64,000 bases of DNA from Glossina fuscipes (taxonomy: Eukaryota > Arthropoda > Insecta > Diptera > Glossinidae), in the NCBI RefSeq assembly GCF_014805625.2, contig NW_023998517.1, forward strand, positions 824,293-888,292, given 5' to 3'. The notes beneath the pieces were generated by a model. The model was not told the origin of the DNA. It made no database searches and saw only the letters and a program-made list of their open reading frames with translations. Below, one piece after another: positions 51,465 to 64,000 of the stretch; the stretch's first letter is position 1; each line of letters starts with the position of its first letter. Made by a program: the position numbers and the translations under genes.

Positions 51465-51536
51465 CGCCCGAGCAGGGACTTGAACCCTGGACCCTTGGAT
51501 TAAAATCCAATGCTCTACCGACTGAGCTACCCGGGC
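51465..51536 (-). tRNA. tRNA-Lys(UUU)-like gene with 6-nt anticodon loop
   Basis: A minus-strand cloverleaf of 72 nt: acceptor GCCCGGG / CTCGGGC (one G-U pair), D arm GCTC AGTCGGTA GAGC, anticodon stem TTGGA / TCCAA, T arm CAGGG TTCAAGT CCCTG, discriminator G. The A and B boxes are intact and a Pol III T-run terminator follows. It matches insect tRNA-Lys(UUU) as I know it except that the anticodon loop is TTTTAA, six bases, where CTTTTAA is usual; the base at position 32 is missing. All stems are intact, so this is either a recent pseudogene, a functional variant or a one-base sequencing error. Confidence 0.85.
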
Positions 51537-54404
51537 ACTTGTGAGTAGTTAAGCAAATCTTGTATTTAAAAGCTGCTTATCATAATTGAGCATCGAAATG
51601 TCATCTATAGGCCGTAAGTTGCGATAAGAAAATACAAATTGTAGTCTATATCATAATTATAGATGACAGAATGACTCAAATATTTTTCGAATAATTGTAA
51701 AATTCCTGACAAAACGAGAAGAGAAAGGGGGTTAGTTTGTTATACATATAATCCAATATTTTTGAGCACAAACAGGTTTTATATTGTATTCATAATAGCA
51801 AAAGTGTGCCACCTATTGGTCAATAGTTGCAATTACAAGAATAAAAATTTTAGTCTGAATCGCAACCATGAATAACAGGGCGAGTCATATATGTATTATT
51901 GGAATAAATTAGTGAAGTCTGATTTTACGTCACGTTACGTGTTGGAGATAAAATTGAAATTCAAGGACATTGGAGATAAAAATTGAATTTTTGTTTGTAC
52001 CAAACTCCAAGCAACTGTATTTCAGACAAAAGATGAAATCAAAATGAATCTTTACGAATTTGCGGAAAGGCGGTTTGAGGTGAACAGCACTTACCCGTGA
52101 CCTTAAAATCCACAAAATTATAAGGAGAAGGTTAAGTTTTATGATTTTAAAGTGAACTTTTGCGAGTTGTGTCGAAAAATTCTAGCCAAAGTGAAAGATA
52201 GAAAACGAAATTGTAAACGTTCTCGTGAGGTATCGGGTAAGCAGCTGTTCAGATGAGGAAATAAATGCGATACTATAGTGAAGAGAAGTGTATCTTGGCC
52301 TCTGCTGATGGAAGCTGAAAATGAATCCTAAGAAAATCTTTAACACGAGCATAAACTAATTTAAGCTTCTTTGTCTTTGCATGCTAAAGCTGCATCTCTT
52401 GCCCCGCTTGATACCATCAAAGCGCTACTTCATCGCCATAGTGCTGTGGTAATTATCAGTCCTTTTCTTTAGCGTTTAATAAGCGCTCTAGCTTGTACTG
52501 AAATCTTTACCAACCTTACAGTTTCTCGCTTTTCTTAAAGAAGTATTGGGCCTTTCAAATTTCTTTGTACGTTCTCTCTATGGGTTTAAGTATTTATGCG
52601 ATTTCGCTATTAATTTGGCTTAGATACGTTTATTCAGTTTGTCTGTTATAAAGGCGAGCATAAAACCATTGGAAAACCTGGAGGTCTCATATTTCACTCT
52701 TAAGCTCGCACGCGTAACTTTCGTTTATGTTTCCGATAATACGTTGAGTTGAAAATGAAAATCGCATATATATGTTTAGATTTTTGAAATAATCACTTTC
52801 AATGAAAATTCTTTTATTCTTTTCTTTATTTTCTGTTCAATTTTTCAATTCAATATAGAGAGATTTTATTCATAAGAGTATTACGTTACTATACATTATC
52901 TTTTTTTTTTTTTCGCTTTCATTATTGATAACAAATTGTATCTGTGAACTTAAAGTGTATTTCATTATTTATTATTATATCGAAAAACGTTAGACTTTGT
53001 AGTACTATCTTAAGTTATGATCCATTACATTACAATTTAGTTATTCAATTATCTCATATATGTATATATACTGTTTATTTTTTTTTCAATTATTATTAAA
53101 TTTACATGGAATGCAACACAGTTTTGCTCTAAAAAGAATTAAAATTTATTTTAACTCTTATTTTTCTTATTTTTTTACAATTTTCTTCTTTTTTTGCTTT
53201 TCTTTTTGAATCCATAACATTATTTCAACGGCTATATATGTTATATATACAAAATTTGTTGTTCTGCTTATAATATGTTTTGTAATGAAGAAGTGTTCGT
53301 TCATAATGGCTATTCGAGATTCGGCTTAAGCCGAAAATTATATATTTTGCATCCAAAATTTATCATTTTAACACAAGAGGACTCTTGATTGGTTGGACTC
53401 CACTTGGTTATCATCTACAGTTTTATATGATATACATTTATTTATGATTTGTTTGTTTTTTATGTTTGGTGTTTTCTTTCTTTTTTTTTTTTTGTATGAA
53501 ATGGTGAAAAAAAAAAATTACAAATCATTATTATGAGAAAAACAATACTTAAATAAACAAATATTTTATGCAAATTTCTTCTAAACCATTTACTAGACAA
53601 ACAATTTTATAATAAACATATATCCTAATGATCTTAATATCTAAAAAACACATCGTTCAGACGATACACTAACCTTAGCATTAATTTGTTAAATATTTAT
53701 ATTTATATTCGAAAGTTTATATTTACATTACTAAGGACAGGCATTGATATTACTTTCTCTTATAGCGATCTAATACAAATCATATAACCATCATATCGTA
53801 GGAATTTCTCTTAACATTAGCAAGATTGCTCTTATGATACTTAAATCTGACTCCCGAGTGTCGAAAGTGCTGCTTTTGCCATTGAAACCTCCCTTGAAAA
53901 CTCTGCTGAGCTACTCTACAGAGGACTCGACGCAGATATCCCGAATCTCAAAAATACTTAAGAAGAATACTCGAACTTGCGTTTCGATTGAAGGCAGGAA
54001 AAAGTCTTTATGAAATCTATTGGGGTATAGTCATAAACATACCGGTCAATAAAAGTGTGGGCATATGTATGAGTTTTACTCGGAATTGTAAGGATTTTAG
54101 ACAGAGACCATTAACTTGCATTTCAATTAACAAAAAGCTAGGGTGTGTTCTCCCTTTATGTGGCCAGTCTTGAAAATGTTTAAAAAGAAATCTTGTCTCA
54201 CCTTCATTACAAGTCAGTCATATTTGAACATGGAATTCATTCCAAAATGATCCAACGCTCGCTTTAAAATGAAAGAAGGAAAGAAAGTTAAATAAGCGAA
54301 CAGTAGGGCTATTCTCATTCAGAGGTCTTATAATACTAGTTGATCGGACCGCTGATGCTTTCTTAATTAAAAAAAAACACGAAAAATTTTCTAACGAGCC
54401 ACAG
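51537..54404. other. Intergenic DNA, no gene recognised
   Basis: An 11-bp inverted repeat (TGTCATCTATA at 51599-51609, TATAGATGACA at 51658-51668) lies just upstream of the tRNA. Further right the DNA is very AT-rich with T-runs (52901-52914, 53483-53494). A family B end block, GAGATTCGGCTTAAGCCGAA, stands alone near 53318. No coding signal. Confidence 0.45.
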
Positions 54405-54740
54405 AATACCATGAAACATCCTACACCAACGACTTCTCAAGATAGGACGTTATATGAGAAGTGGTCTGATCTGAAACATTTTCAAAATCGCTCATCCTTC
54501 TCATCAGCGTACCAAATTTCATCAATATATTTCAAGAAGTGACGGTCTGCACATTGAATGCAAAAAAGAAAAAAAAAAACGGAGAGACGGACAGACAAGT
54601 TCAGATCGATTCAAAAAGCAATCCTGAATTGATCGGTATAATAAAAGTTGAGTCTATTTCAAGTCCTCCTGGGTGTTGGATACATCCACAAAAACAAAAC
54701 ATACCTATGTACCGCTCGTGGTATCTATATTTCGAACATA
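54405..54740 (+). mobile_element. Family A repeat copy
   Basis: Contains CATGAAACATCCTACACC, AGAAGTGGTCTGATCTGAAA, ATCAGCGTACCAAATTTCAT, CGGAGAGACGGACAGACAAG, GATCGATTCAAAAAGC, TATTTCAAGTCCTCCTGGGT and ATCCACAAAAACAAAACATA. It is one of the most complete forward copies and shares exact segments with the copies at 38330 and 62078. Confidence 0.7.
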
Positions 54741-56040
54741 TATAGAATGCAATTATAAGTCATCCACACTCAAAAAAAGTAATTATTCTTTTCAAAGTAG
54801 TGGAAGTGTGAAAAAAAATTGGTGACGGGACTGGAGATAACAAAGTCTAGTAGATCGGGATAGGTAAAAAAGGATCGAGCCGTATATATTAAATAATATA
54901 TCGGCACAGAATTTTTTCTTAGAGTTGTTCAGTTCACTTGCGCGTCCCAATCGACTTAAAATTTTGCTGTGCCTTTTTTCCACTAAAGAGGCTACATTTC
55001 CTATGTGCGAAGCCATCGAATACGAGCTTCCACGTGAACGAAACGCAAACGAAACGTCGATTTATTGTTCCCGTAAGAAGTTTTAGGAATTACTGCGCCC
55101 TATACAACTATGTATGTATTGATTCAGATCTCAATTGGAATTTACTCTCGTAACTACAATATGCTTGACCCTCTATGATATGATCGCACTTCTTGACTTC
55201 TACGAGTTCAGGAAAAAGTTTGCTTTATAAAGCATAAATTTTCAAAAAAAGTTTTATTCGAAAGATAACTTTTTGCTTACCAAATAAAAAAAATTTCAGC
55301 TAAAGTCACTAATTTTCTCAATCAAATTCAAGCACGCGGTAGATACCCTACGAGCACTTACATCTGATTCCGATGTGATTGTGGTGTCTACTGCACGTCT
55401 GCGAGCATTCTTAAGTATACGCGGACTGTATGTTTCTAACTAACAAGACATGAAGTTGGCGATAATAGCGAAGAAAAAGAGAACTAAAAAGGAAGAAAAA
55501 GTGAACATTTTCACGTAGTGTTGCGATTAACTTTCCTCTTCTCGTAGATATTCTTTAGAAATTTGAGAAAGTCAAGATAACTCCTCTGGTTGCCTTAACG
55601 CTAGGTTATACGCAACATTCCTCTTCAGGTTGATAAAACTTTTTTACTAGCTTTCGTTTAGGCAAAAAAAATGTTAATAAAATTTTTTTTTCTATTTTAA
55701 GGTAAGTTTTTACGACACACTTCAGAAAAAGAGTAATTATTTTTCAATTACGGAATGAGTGCAAATTCTTTGCATTAGTGTTAAAAGTTAGAAAGATTAC
55801 CTGCTTCAATCACGGCTCTATCAATCTGGCACGAAGTGTCGAGCAAAGTTGAAGAATATCGAGGATCAGAGGTGATAGGCAAGTGTAACTATCATTATTA
55901 ATTTTTCCTTCTCTTTTTGCTTAATTACTCTTTATATATTTGTCATATGTGCATACAAACACACACACACACACACACATACACACACACACATACACAC
56001 ACATACAATCATAGATACAAAACAAAATAATCACATAAGC
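54741..56040. other. Intergenic DNA, no gene recognised
   Basis: Short frames only. An AC dinucleotide microsatellite occupies about 55961-56007 with small interruptions. Confidence 0.45.
55961..56007. repeat. AC dinucleotide microsatellite
   Basis: ACACAC repeat with ATAC interruptions between the family A copy at 54405 and the probable Scr 3' UTR. Confidence 0.9.
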
Positions 56041-57678
56041 GTAACTTATGAACTATTCGCCAATTGTTTATAAATATGAATTTTCTATTTTTTTTTTATT
56101 GCAAACACATTATAAAAAAAAAAAAAACTAAATAAATAAAAAAACTGATAAACTAATAATAAGACTTTGTACAATGCACTGAACAGATGAACGAAAATTA
56201 AAGCAAAAAGTTTAATGGGAAAAGCTATGCATATCTCGCATATATAGTCGTGTTAAGATCGAATGTTAACGGCACACAACGGCATATATGTGGATCTTAA
56301 TTTTATATTATACGTATGTTACATACATAGACAATGAGGAGAAGAACAAAAACTGGAGGATATATGCAATGACACTGGCAAATGTATTACGAACGAAAAT
56401 GAGATGATGTTAGTTTTAATTTATGGGGTAAAAGAAAGCCCTGTGCACCCGAATTTGTTTTTATTTTAAAATTATTTTTTCATTCCTCTTTTTTTTTTTT
56501 TAAATAATTCTTAGTTAGTTTAGCGAAATTTTTAATTTTCTCAAATTATTATAAAGCATAACAGAGCCAAAGGAAGCAAAACAATATTAATTATAATTTA
56601 CATTAAAATTAAAAAAAAAAATTTAAATTAATTTCAAAAGTTTCTTTAAAAGAATTTTTTTTTTTTCTCTAATAATTAATTTTAAAACACAACAAAATTG
56701 TTTCTTTTTTTTTTTTTTTTATATTAATAATTAAAATCAAATTGCTTGTTAATGAAATTAAGTACGCGAAGACGATAAAAATCAAAAAAAAAAAAAAAAC
56801 GAAAATAATAATAAATAATAATAATAATAATAATAAGTAACAGTTGTTTAAACAGAAGTTGAAACAAATGAATGAGAAAAAACACGCCTACCTAAGCAGG
56901 AAGGGAGCGTTGATAGAAAAAAAACACAATACAATAAATTAAAAATTATGCTAATAGTGTTAACTTAATAACTAAAGGCTTTTCGAATACTGCTTAGAGA
57001 GAAAAATGTTGGCTTACAATACCGGCTTCTATTGATGAGAAATGGCAAACAAAAAATTGAAAAAAAATTTGAACATATGTTGTTTGCGAACAGTTTTCCA
57101 AATTTTTGATTTCAAAAACTCTTGCAACTAACTGTCAATGCCAGTATTATAGGCCAACAAAAACGAGCTGATACTATAAGTGATCACTAAAAACCTTTGG
57201 CTTACTTTCGAAGCTTTGTTGATGTTTCTAATGACAGGTTGTTGTTGTTGTTGGGTTGTAAAAAGTAAGGCTCGTTTTTTTTTTTTTTCTTTTCTTAACC
57301 TCATATCAGTTGTACTCGGAACATCTTATGTTTCATGTTAGAAAACGTTTTCTAATAAGATTAGCTATCAACAGCGGCTAAGCAAAAATTGTTGTTATCT
57401 TAGCTTAGAAGACAGAAAATTTTTGCAAATTTTTTTTGTTGTTGTTGTTGTTGTTTTTTGTTTTTGTTGTTGTTTTTCTTTTTGCACCTTTAGCAGCAGT
57501 ACAAGTTGCAGCCGATCTCATTATCGTCACGTAACTCTAAGCCTTGTGGATCGGCCGTCGTCAGACATGTTAGATCTCCACCGTGTAAATCGTGCTCCTG
57601 CTTGCAGCGATAACGATATTCATTCTCACTGTCCGCAGAGTATGACAGCCTTTGTTGAGGACCAATGATAACTTGAGA

Positions 57679-57918
57679 TCAGAACTCTTGCGGATATTTA
57701 ACGCAATCGGCATTCGATGTGGTCGCTGCTGCTGCCCCAGTAGCGAATAGAGGATTAACACCACCACCACCACCACCACCACCGCCACCAGCACCACCAC
57801 CAGCACCACTACCGCCGCTGCCGCTAGTTAAATCTTGCGAATTTTGTGTCTGATAACCGCCGGCTACACTTGCTGCTGCCGCCGCTTGATATGGTTCCTG
57901 ATACAACTGATTGAGTCT
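57679..57918 (-). other. Low-complexity open frame in frame with, and downstream of, the Scr stop
   Basis: After the Scr TAG (57951-57949) the same frame encodes nine residues (DAWHFSGTG), meets a second TAG (57921-57919), then stays open for 79 codons to TGA at 57681-57679. The product would read RLNQLYQEPYQ, five Ala, SVAGGYQTQNSQDLTSG, a Gly run of ten encoded by a CCA/CCN repeat on the plus strand, and VNPLFATG with further Ala. The Ala/Gly/Gln-rich style resembles Hox proteins but there is no start ATG. It may be pure UTR repeat sequence. Confidence 0.3.
57758..57815. repeat. CCA/CCG trinucleotide repeat
   Basis: A run of ACC/CCA units with a few CCG and CAG interruptions, downstream of the Scr stop. 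It is a likely length-polymorphic microsatellite and accounts for the Gly run in the overlapping minus frame. Confidence 0.9.
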
Positions 57919-57948
57919 CTAACCAGTACCCGAAAAGTGCCACGCGTC

Positions 57949-58293
<345 letters not shown>

Positions 58294-59353
58294 TCATTAG
58301 AGAAGAAAGCATTATCTGAAAGCGTTAAGAGAATTTGTATAAATAAACGTCAATGGAGGTGTGATGGCTACAAAAAAAAAAAAATATAAAAAAATAGATT
58401 CACTCAAAATCTAATACCCAAAGTAGATAAACGATGTGGTGGAAATTTTCCGCTAAATGCTCACATACTTGACAAAAGCAAAGCTGATCATCTTTTTTTT
58501 TTCATTTTCTTTTTTTTTTTTTCTTTCGATTACTCTTTTCGATAACATCGTCCTCTTCCTTTTAAGTGATGGTTTGAATATTTATTAATAGCAATCTGTT
58601 TGTTGCCTACGAAATCAAGAATTCTTAGTTCCCTTTGTTTTACTTTTCATTTTCCTCATTCTAGAAACCGAAAAGAAAAAAAAGCACTGAAAACTTGTAA
58701 AAATTTTAGCATAAGTTCTTTGGAAGCAGACTACAGCATATGTTAAAATTCACATTCGTCTGAGGAAATGATGAGCTCGCCTCGCAGTAGTAGCAGCAAT
58801 ATCGTCTACTGACGACTACAGGTAACAGCCATGCAATAAAGAAATTCCTGTAATATTGATATTCACCTAAGCAGTAATCCAAGCAATTTTATGCGTGGAA
58901 ACAGCAACCGTTGTGTGATGTTTACGTCAATTGAAAAAATTTCAATTTTATTTTATTGTACTGCACGCCTTCGAGGCGCTTTAAGATTTCCGATATTGAC
59001 GTATGGAAGACGAACCTGTTATGTAGGTACACGGACGTTGTATGTATGTAATAAGAGAATCGGATCGCGCCGTTACTCGTGACTGACGGGTGAGTTATAA
59101 ATGATCAGATTACAAAACATTTCTGAGTTTTTTCGCGGGCGAGTGTGCGATAGGGGGAGTTAGGTAAAAAATAAAGAACAGGGAAGTAATGGTTTTTAAA
59201 TTGGGGTAAATTGTTTGATACCTTAACAATACTGTACAGTAAATAATTATATTAACTAAAACCACTATAAGTGTGATCCATAGACCACCACAAGTGTGAT
59301 GCATCTTAGGAACACTCTTTTTAATAGAAAGGAAAAAATATTTTATTTGAACC

Positions 59354-59695
59354 ATGTCTCCTTCGTTGAACAGCACTACGTTTGCAAACTTCCTGAGAGA
59401 AATATCAACTCTGTGCCGAAAAAGCAACAGATCTTTAGGGATTTTCCTCGAGAGAATATTTATTTTGGGAAATAGCAGAACAGATGCTCGAACAAACAAT
59501 AAGATATCGGTTGACGTTGAGTGCTTATCGGTAGACCTAACATTTGACGAATTCTGCGGAAAGTATAACTCATTCCCACCCAATGCTGCTAAAGTTCGTG
59601 AGACGGATTTTTTTTTTTTTGTGTCCGATCACCTTTTAGGGTTGGCGGTAGTAATCCGTATTCGTTTGACGATTTCAATGGCTTTTCGGGATTAG
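59354..59695 (+). other. Unrecognised open frame in the Scr intron
   Basis: A 113-codon frame starting with ATG (MSPSLNSTTFANFLREI), with SVDVECLSVDLTFDEFCGKY in its middle and a poly-Phe stretch from a T-run near the end. It overlaps a 157-codon minus-strand frame (59110-59583, non-ATG first codon) that has one membrane-segment-like stretch (WITLIVVLVNIIIYCTVLL). No family is recognised for either. Both may be chance frames or decayed repeat sequence. Confidence 0.15.
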
Positions 59696-62077
59696 ACTAT
59701 GGTTTTTTGCCTTTCAGATATTAAGTCCTGTTCACTTTTCATCATCCATCACGGGTCTTCTCTTTAACTTGAATAAGAGAAGTAATGTTTTGTGTCTTTA
59801 GGTCTTTCTTAGTATAAGACTAAACATAACAAAAGTTTAGCGGGATAACTTATACCCTTGCCCAAGTCTTGAAGATAATACTTTCACGCGAAGAAACCAC
59901 GCCTGCACCAATATGCGCAATAAAATGTTCGCTTCGCTTAAAAAAATAGTCGGTATGAAATTAATTCTAGATCTAGTTAAGCTAAGTGCGATTCGAAAGG
60001 CTGCAGTCACCGATGCCATATCATATTGAATAAGAGTACGATCTCTCCATGCCAAACCTCGATTTGTAAATACAGAAACTTCTCTGAGCTTTAAGTAGAT
60101 CGAAGTCGTGTTTTGAAAAGATACTAGAGGCTACTAAGACCTGAACTTGATCATCACCCCGTTTGAGTCATTGCGTTATCGATAGCCTTAGTTTCTGTTG
60201 ACACAGAACTTTGAATAGGGTTCTAATTGGCGATGGTGACAGTTTTGCGATTAAATGAAAATGTCAAAGGCTTTAAATTTGATTTTTACAGTACGGAAGG
60301 ACAGACAACATAGTGAAACCAATTTTTCATATCCTCTGTAGCCTAATTCGATAATTATTTTTCTAAAAGCGTTGCAAGCATTGAAAAACACTAGTACAGG
60401 TGACTGCAAAAATATGCATTCACGTGCTCATCTCTGATATGGATAGACATGTACGCGTAGTTGTTGTATCTTCTTCGGCTGTTGGTTTAGTTTTTCGCTT
60501 AAATAAACTTTAATTAAATGAGCGATAATTAATTTTAAGTTTAATCGGAAATTCCATTTAGATATATTATACAGTGATTGATATGCTTTGACAACTATTT
60601 GCTTAAAAAAGGAAACGAAAAAAAAAAAAAAAAAAAACTAATGAGTTCAACAAGAACGGGCCAAAAAAAAGTAAATAGAATTCGTGGAGCGCTTATATAT
60701 AGAGTTGTTCATGATTAAGTTGTGGGTGCATTATCTAATATTAAAACAAAAAGTAAACGAAAATCTATATCGGAAACTAGGTCACCACACTTGTCTCTTC
60801 CATTTACTTTTTTTGTTTATTATTTATTTTATGTTACGACGACATAACAAAAAATTTAATAATTCAACACGTTAAAGGCTTAAAACTCTTAAGCAAACAC
60901 CAGGCGTTTACCAAACATTCAAAATACATTCAAAACATATTTGTAAACGGGCATCCTCTCCCTATAGTCTCATGTCCCAGAAATTGCTCAATCAAAATCA
61001 ACTCACTACTACTCGAGAATATTTGTTTTTTATTATTTCGGTTAAAAAGTAAACAAAAAAATAAAAAAATATATATATATTCGAAAAGCAAGTTAATTTT
61101 CATTCAACCATGATGTTGTTCATTTTTGGAAACGTTTATGACGTGTCAAAGTATAATTTCGCGTTTAAAAGGCAAAATATTTAATCGTTGTTTTGCATAC
61201 TATTTCAACGTTTCCGAACCATCATCGTCCACTAACACCATCATGCTTATAAATCTTTTTGCAATTACTATAACTATTGTTCTTTGTTGTTGTTATTATT
61301 ATTATTATTATTATTGTTGTTGTTGTTGCTTAGTAGCTATTCATTGTCTATTATTCGTCTGCTTTAGTCCCAGCAACTTTACTTTTATATAAATAGCTGT
61401 TGTTGTTGTTGCTGCTGTTGTTATTATTATTGTATTATTGTTTTTACACAGTGTTCAAACCTCTTGGAGTTTTGTTGATACACTCCGCGAAGAAAATTGC
61501 CATGAAAATGTAAGAAAAAAAAGTTAAAAAAAGAAGCAAAAGCAGAAGAAGAAGAAGAAAAAGAATACCAATGCCACGAGTCCGCAGTTTGTGTTAGCTT
61601 TAGACGTCATAAAGTTTATATACTTAATAAAATGTTGGAAAATTTTCGCTTTACCGTTCGTTTGATATGCATTCGGTTTTATTCAACTAAAAATATAAAT
61701 TTTCAAATGCTGTTTATTGTGTGCATTTACCGGTATTTACGTACGTTTGCGCTAATTTAGGGGGCGGCTAAGGCGCGTTGACTATAATGAGAAGGCGTTT
61801 TACAGGGAGACTATCTTTATATTAAAAGCTATTTAAACAAAGCATAACATTGTTATTATTTTTATTATCAAACATAGCAATACATATATACACTTGACGT
61901 ACATATGAATTTATCCACGATATTATATATACTTAGATATACTTAAGTTAGTCAATGAGTTATTGTTGAATAACTTGAGTGCTCTTGTTTTTTTCTTTTC
62001 GAACAATTTTTTTGGTTTATTTGTTTGATATTTATTTTGTCATAATTAAAATTATTTTCGAAAATTTCATAAAATAA

Positions 62078-62455
62078 GAGGACCATGGTCCACCATTAAA
62101 TGCCCTACACTATCTCACGGTTACGGTTCACGAGAAGGCATATTCAAAAGAAGGCATCATATGGGAAGTGATCAAAAAATTGGTCTAATCCGAACCATTT
62201 TCAACAGTGTTCGTCGGCGGGCAAATATTTGTCGATGTGTCACATTTGATAAAAATATCTCAAAAATTGCGCACAGGCCGCGAAAAAAAGGAAACAAAAG
62301 GGACAGATGAGCAGAAAAGTTTACATCGTTTCAGAAAATGATTCCGCATATGGGAAAGTGGCTCTATTTCAAGTACTCCTGAGTGCTCCAGACATCCCCA
62401 CAAGCTTAATTAATATAATTTTGTATCACGACTCGCGTAGGGTATAACAAATCAA
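62078..62455 (+). mobile_element. Family A repeat copy in the Scr intron
   Basis: Contains GGACCATGGTCCACCATTAA, AATGCCCTACACTATCTC, AAATTGGTCTAATCCGAACC, TTTTCAACAGTGTTCG, GTTTCAGAAAATGATTCCG, CTATTTCAAGTACTCCTGAG and CATCCCCACAAGCTTAATTA, ending in GTAGGGTATAAC. A fairly complete forward copy. Confidence 0.7.
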
Positions 62456-64000
62456 AGAGATGGCTAAGAAGCAAATTTTCGAAAAATTTCTTTCTTTCTT
62501 CAAAAGAAACTGAGAACAATTAATTATTCGCTTAATTTTAATTTACTTTACCTTTAATAACTGATGCAATGTATTGCACTGCTGGCAACATTAACTTATG
62601 AAGTCATTTTGGTGGCAATCAATTCATTGTATGCGGCATATATTTTTCGGTTCGACATATAAGAAAATGTTTTGACCATAGGACAAACCCATTGAACGGA
62701 TATTAGAAGAGTGGTGCTCAAAAAGGATAAACTATTTTCAAACAAGGCTTAGCAATAGTATTTGCATTTGGTGTAATTCATAGATCATAACATATTTTGT
62801 GCTAGAATTAAGACGACTAATAAGAAAAACTTAATATTTTTATACTCTGCTTAGAAGGGTAGCAGAAGAAGGGGCAGTGTTACTCGATTTGGGATTTTAT
62901 TTTACTCGAAACAAAAAAAAAGAAAATATAAAGTGTTTCTACTTTTCTGTGCCGATCGTGTTTATTCGCCCGCTTGAGTGACTGTCTGCCACTCTGCTTT
63001 AGTTAACAGTGTCAGTGATCAGAAAAGTAGATATAGAATTTGCTACTTGACGCCAACATGTTCAGTAATAGCAGCAGATGAGGTGCAAAAGTGTGTGTGA
63101 CAAGCCAGCAAGCAACAAAATTGTAACACACAATCCCTAGAAGCTCATGCAGTGAAACTTTGGACGAAAAATTTCACACTCACCTGAAATCCTAATAATT
63201 GCTATTATATGTCAAAGTGCTTATCCTACTTTTAGTTTTAGAATATATTTCTTTGGTTCAAATAATGACGGGATTAATTATTAGATCGTAGGAGAAACAA
63301 GAATTTGTAACTTGCAATCCATACTCACACTAAACTTGGTTTAGTTACTTTTTAGAAATCAGTTTTCTACAAAATAGTTTCTAATTGATCAGTGACGCAA
63401 GCCTGCAAGAAAATGTTTTGGATTTTTTATATAAGTTTGTTCAGGTGGATATGTGAAATTTTTGACTTAATGGATTCAATGGATCTAGAACGATCAAAAA
63501 TTCGCTTCAGCAGAATACAACTCTTGTCGATTATCTGACTGTTCCATCCAGGACAAGGACGTCCTTCATACACTCTCGACAAAAAGAATTACTTTGGATT
63601 ACTAGCGTTTTATTCTTTAACTAGAAAGCTTCAAAAGAAGAAAAAGGCAAAAAAAAAAAAACTAAACTTCTTTCGTTGCATTGCTCTTGCGATAAGTACT
63701 TTTCTATTATTTATATTCAAAGTGTCTATGCTACAAGCAACAAACACGACAAAAGTATTATACAAAAGTGTCAGTCAGGTTATCAAATATGATTGAAAAA
63801 CTAATATTTCTTTTCGACCATTATAACAAAGCAAACAAAAAAAAAACAGTGCACAACAAAAAAGCTTTAGTGTTGTTTTAAAACGAATCATAGATATCCA
63901 CTATCAAGATGAAAGGTACATTGGGTTAAAGTAATTTTCTTAGGCAGGATTAGATTACCTCTAGCGCTGTAGTATCTATGGGAGGTAAAAGCACACGGAC

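Larger units (their letters stand above)
56041..57948 (-). other. Scr: Probable Scr 3' untranslated region and flank
   Basis: Immediately downstream of the Scr stop on the minus strand. The DNA has long A/T homopolymers (for example 56494-56501, 56653-56667, 56705-56720, 56784-56799), a TAA run at 56802-56836 and TTG runs near 57239-57253 and 57431-57456. This composition is common for long Hox 3' UTRs. The poly(A) site is not identified; several TTTATT strings (AATAAA on the minus strand) exist. The extent of the UTR is inferred. Confidence 0.45.

Overview
The window is AT-rich, intron-rich insect DNA. It carries the 5' part of a Deformed (Dfd) homologue at the left and the 3' homeobox exon of a Sex combs reduced (Scr) homologue at the right, with the microRNA gene mir-10 between them. 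This is the Dfd-Scr interval of an Antennapedia-type Hox complex. The Dfd N-terminus resembles higher-fly Dfd, but the protein is not Drosophila-identical, the spacing is large and the non-coding DNA holds many degenerate dispersed repeats. A non-drosophilid higher fly (a tephritid or a calyptrate, for example) is the best guess; the species cannot be fixed from the sequence.

Layout. Positions 1-6500 hold the start of Dfd on the minus strand: coding exon 1 (5137-5869), exon 2 (3028-3128), exon 3 with the YPWM hexapeptide (2788-2965), and the first 2.8 kb of the next intron, which runs off the left edge. The Dfd homeobox exon is outside the window. Positions 6500-57900 are one long intergenic region. 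It contains mir-10 (minus, 23671-23746), a tRNA-Lys(UUU)-like gene with a shortened anticodon loop (minus, 51465-51536), about a dozen copies of two degenerate short repeat families, probable DNA-transposon and SINE remnants, microsatellites and several perfect palindromes. Positions 57949-58256 are the last coding exon of Scr (homeodomain and C-terminus, minus). Positions 58257-64000 are Scr intron; the YPWM and N-terminal exons lie beyond the right edge.

Dfd, mir-10 and Scr are all on the minus strand, so the order and direction of transcription are collinear. Dfd and Scr are homeodomain transcription factors for head and labial/prothoracic segment identity. miR-10 is the microRNA classically embedded beside Dfd/Hox4 genes. 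The long non-coding space between them is where segmental enhancers are expected, but none can be proven from sequence alone.

The main oddities are: an in-frame TAG in the middle of Dfd exon 1; an exact 47-bp direct repeat, 300 bp apart and dense in TAAT-type cores, in the Dfd intron; an open frame downstream of, and in frame with, the Scr stop; the tRNA-Lys lacking one anticodon-loop base; and an unexplained exon-like open frame near 47.7 kb. Most of the short open frames elsewhere are low-complexity or AT-rich chance frames and are not annotated.
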